This document shows, piece by piece, positions 6,476 to 7,115 of a stretch of DNA of 7,115 nucleotides. How positions within the stretch are numbered: the first letter of the stretch is position 1; the number at the start of each line of letters is the position of its first letter. This DNA comes from Candidatus Ancillula trichonymphae ImTpAt (GTDB lineage Bacteria > Actinomycetota > Actinomycetes > Actinomycetales > Bifidobacteriaceae). The stretch is from assembly GCA_000485475.1 (NCBI GenBank), contig AXYY01000098.1, positions 1 through 7,115 of the forward strand, written 5' to 3'. The notes under the pieces are model-generated. The model saw only the letters and a list, made by a program, of their open reading frames with translations. It searched no databases and was not told where the DNA came from. The translations under genes were made by a program, and so were the position numbers.

Positions 6476-7115
6476 ATGCTGAACATTTCCGGTATACCGA
6501 TAGATGTGTGCAAAAAAACATAAAGAATATGCACCTCTACGTCAAGCCACCGGACGGCTACGTAACGGCGGTATCCGCCCCACCACTCTCCGTGAACGAC
6601 GTAGAGTATAATAGAACGCTTCGTGCGTACAAAAATCAGTTGGATAAAAAGGCAGGTCGCCAAGTTTGACAACCAAGCTCGTCGGTCGAAGCGCGAATAT
6701 GTTTCTGGCGAAACGCTGCATGTTTGGGGCAAGCAATACTATTTACAAACTGAATATGGCACCAAGAATTCTCTTGTGTTGTCTAACGATAAAGCAATAC
6801 TTATCGTACGCAAAGAAAATACTACTGAACAGCACGATAACTTCGTCCGCAAGTGGTATAGAGAACTGCTGAAAACTGAGGTTGTCCGACTTCTCTCGAA
6901 ACTTGAGAAAACAACGGGCCTGAAGGCATCGGAGTGGCAGACAAAATACATGACTACCCGCCGCTGGGGGAACGTACAACATCAAGACGGGGAAAATCTG
7001 GTTGAATTTACAACTTGCCGAGAAAACACCAGAGTGTCTAGTATATATGTCATACTTCATGAATTTCATCTCGTTGAAAAAACGCATAACGAGCGGTTCG
7101 TTTCGCTGATGAACA
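6476..7115 (+). pseudogene. ygjP: YgjP/DUF45-type zinc metallopeptidase, frameshifted and cut by the window edge
   Basis: Members of this M48-related family carry a HExxH zinc site followed by NHxxRF, and are often found next to type I R-M genes; their role there is not established. ATG 6476 overlaps the hsdR stop (TGATG) and opens MLNISGIPIDV. Then NIKNMHLYVKPPDGYVT, SAP, LSVNDVE, and from 6611 a long clean frame: IERFVRTKISWIKRQVAKF, REYVSGETLHVWGKQYYL, WYRELLKTEVVRLLSK, YMTTR and WG. In another frame come NIKTGKIWLNLQLAEK, then VILHEFHLVEKTHNERF near 7050-7100. The zinc motif reads HEFH, one residue short of HExxH. Two three-base duplications (CGGCGG 6566-6571, CCACCA 6580-6585) add residues to T-V-S-A-P-L, a third (CGCCGC 6959-6964) doubles the Arg of TTRWG; TG at 6505-6510 and AT at 7042-7047 shift frame. 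No stop is reached before the window ends. Confidence 0.88.
6559..6585 (+). repeat. Two adjacent three-base duplications in the ygjP-like gene
   Basis: CGGCGG (6566-6571) and CCACCA (6580-6585) lie nine bases apart. Without one copy of each, the protein reads YVTVSAPLSVND, the usual form for the family; with them it reads YVTAVSAPPLSVND. Confidence 0.65.

Larger units (their letters stand above)
3692..6476 (+). pseudogene. hsdR: Type I restriction endonuclease/translocase subunit HsdR, multiply frameshifted with an internal deletion
   Basis: HsdR translocates and cuts DNA when bound to unmodified HsdM-HsdS. ATG 3692 follows a G-rich site (3679-3682) and opens MSKINEAERRTQERVLKLF. The nuclease domain shows the Asp of HLDLVVY (4092-4094) and ELKK (4134-4145), the PD-(D/E)xK pattern. 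Motor motifs: Walker A AQGSGKT (4577-4597), DECHR (4943-4957), FTGTP (5021-5035), then a jump to MLVA at 5035 with the region linking the two RecA lobes missing; then CAIITSFVPLEGNLRTEAED, VVDKLL (5285-5302), GFD (5304-5312), DHGLFQAICHVNRLD, KNFGYIVDYKQLF, GAFEGYDAEDIERLIKDRL, the C-terminal helical part KLYKLVNRLIRAYA, KLGEFDDFTLLDF, an in-frame TAA (5996-5998), AQGEKLAG and DEVERVYNIVVEQGEY with TGA. More than twenty frame changes occur; many coincide with tandem duplications of 2-5 bases. Identification is secure, activity as written is not possible. Confidence 0.95.

Noticed and set aside
1..7115. Insertion sequence, CRISPR array, tRNA or rRNA
   Set aside because: No transposase motif, terminal inverted repeat pair, regularly spaced repeat or cloverleaf was found. 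The short duplications could recall transposon excision footprints, but their lengths vary from 2 to 5 bases, so no single element explains them.

Overview
The window holds a degenerate or error-laden type I restriction-modification (R-M) operon on the + strand, with a small divergent regulator-like gene on the - strand at its left end. Order: remnant winged-helix DNA-binding gene (-, 106-432); AT-rich divergent intergenic region (433-746) with a perfect 14-bp palindrome and a consensus-like sigma70 -10 box; hsdM methylase (747-2437); a half-size hsdS specificity gene (about 2454-3037); a small accessory gene of uncertain family with a KxQKxxYLL motif (about 3046-3658); hsdR nuclease/translocase (3692-6476); and a YgjP/DUF45-type metallopeptidase gene (6476 to the window edge) whose ATG overlaps the hsdR stop (TGATG). 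Short spacing and one overlap suggest that hsdM-hsdS-accessory-hsdR-ygjP form one transcription unit, probably driven from about 643-672.

No gene longer than about 100 codons is in one frame. Each protein is recognisable only when followed across many frame changes, yet the pieces between breaks are well preserved: NPPF in HsdM, the PPTLIEQQAI and MMNELPTGRIRLV blocks in HsdS, ELKK, AQGSGKT, DECH and FTGTP in HsdR. Many insertions are perfect tandem duplications of 2-5 bases (TACA x2, GCGAC x2, GCTGG x2, TGAC x2, GTGG x2, and many CG, CT, TG, CA, TA doublets); removing one copy usually restores the frame. Further lesions are one-base indels and at least three larger deletions, which remove HsdM motif I (SAM binding), the HsdM C-terminal helical region, and the stretch linking the two HsdR helicase lobes. 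This is either an uncorrected error-prone read or assembly, or a locus decaying through an unusual micro-duplication process. Sequence alone cannot decide, though the low apparent level of substitution favours artefact or very recent damage.

Organism: a bacterium. AGGAG-type ribosome sites ahead of the divergent gene and at 607-614, a TGnTATAAT promoter and AT-rich spacers fit Bacillota better than Bacteroidota, but type I R-M operons move horizontally, so this is weak evidence. If the genes were intact, HsdM and HsdS would methylate, HsdR would join them to translocate and cut unmodified DNA, and the accessory protein and metallopeptidase would be co-expressed partners of unknown role.
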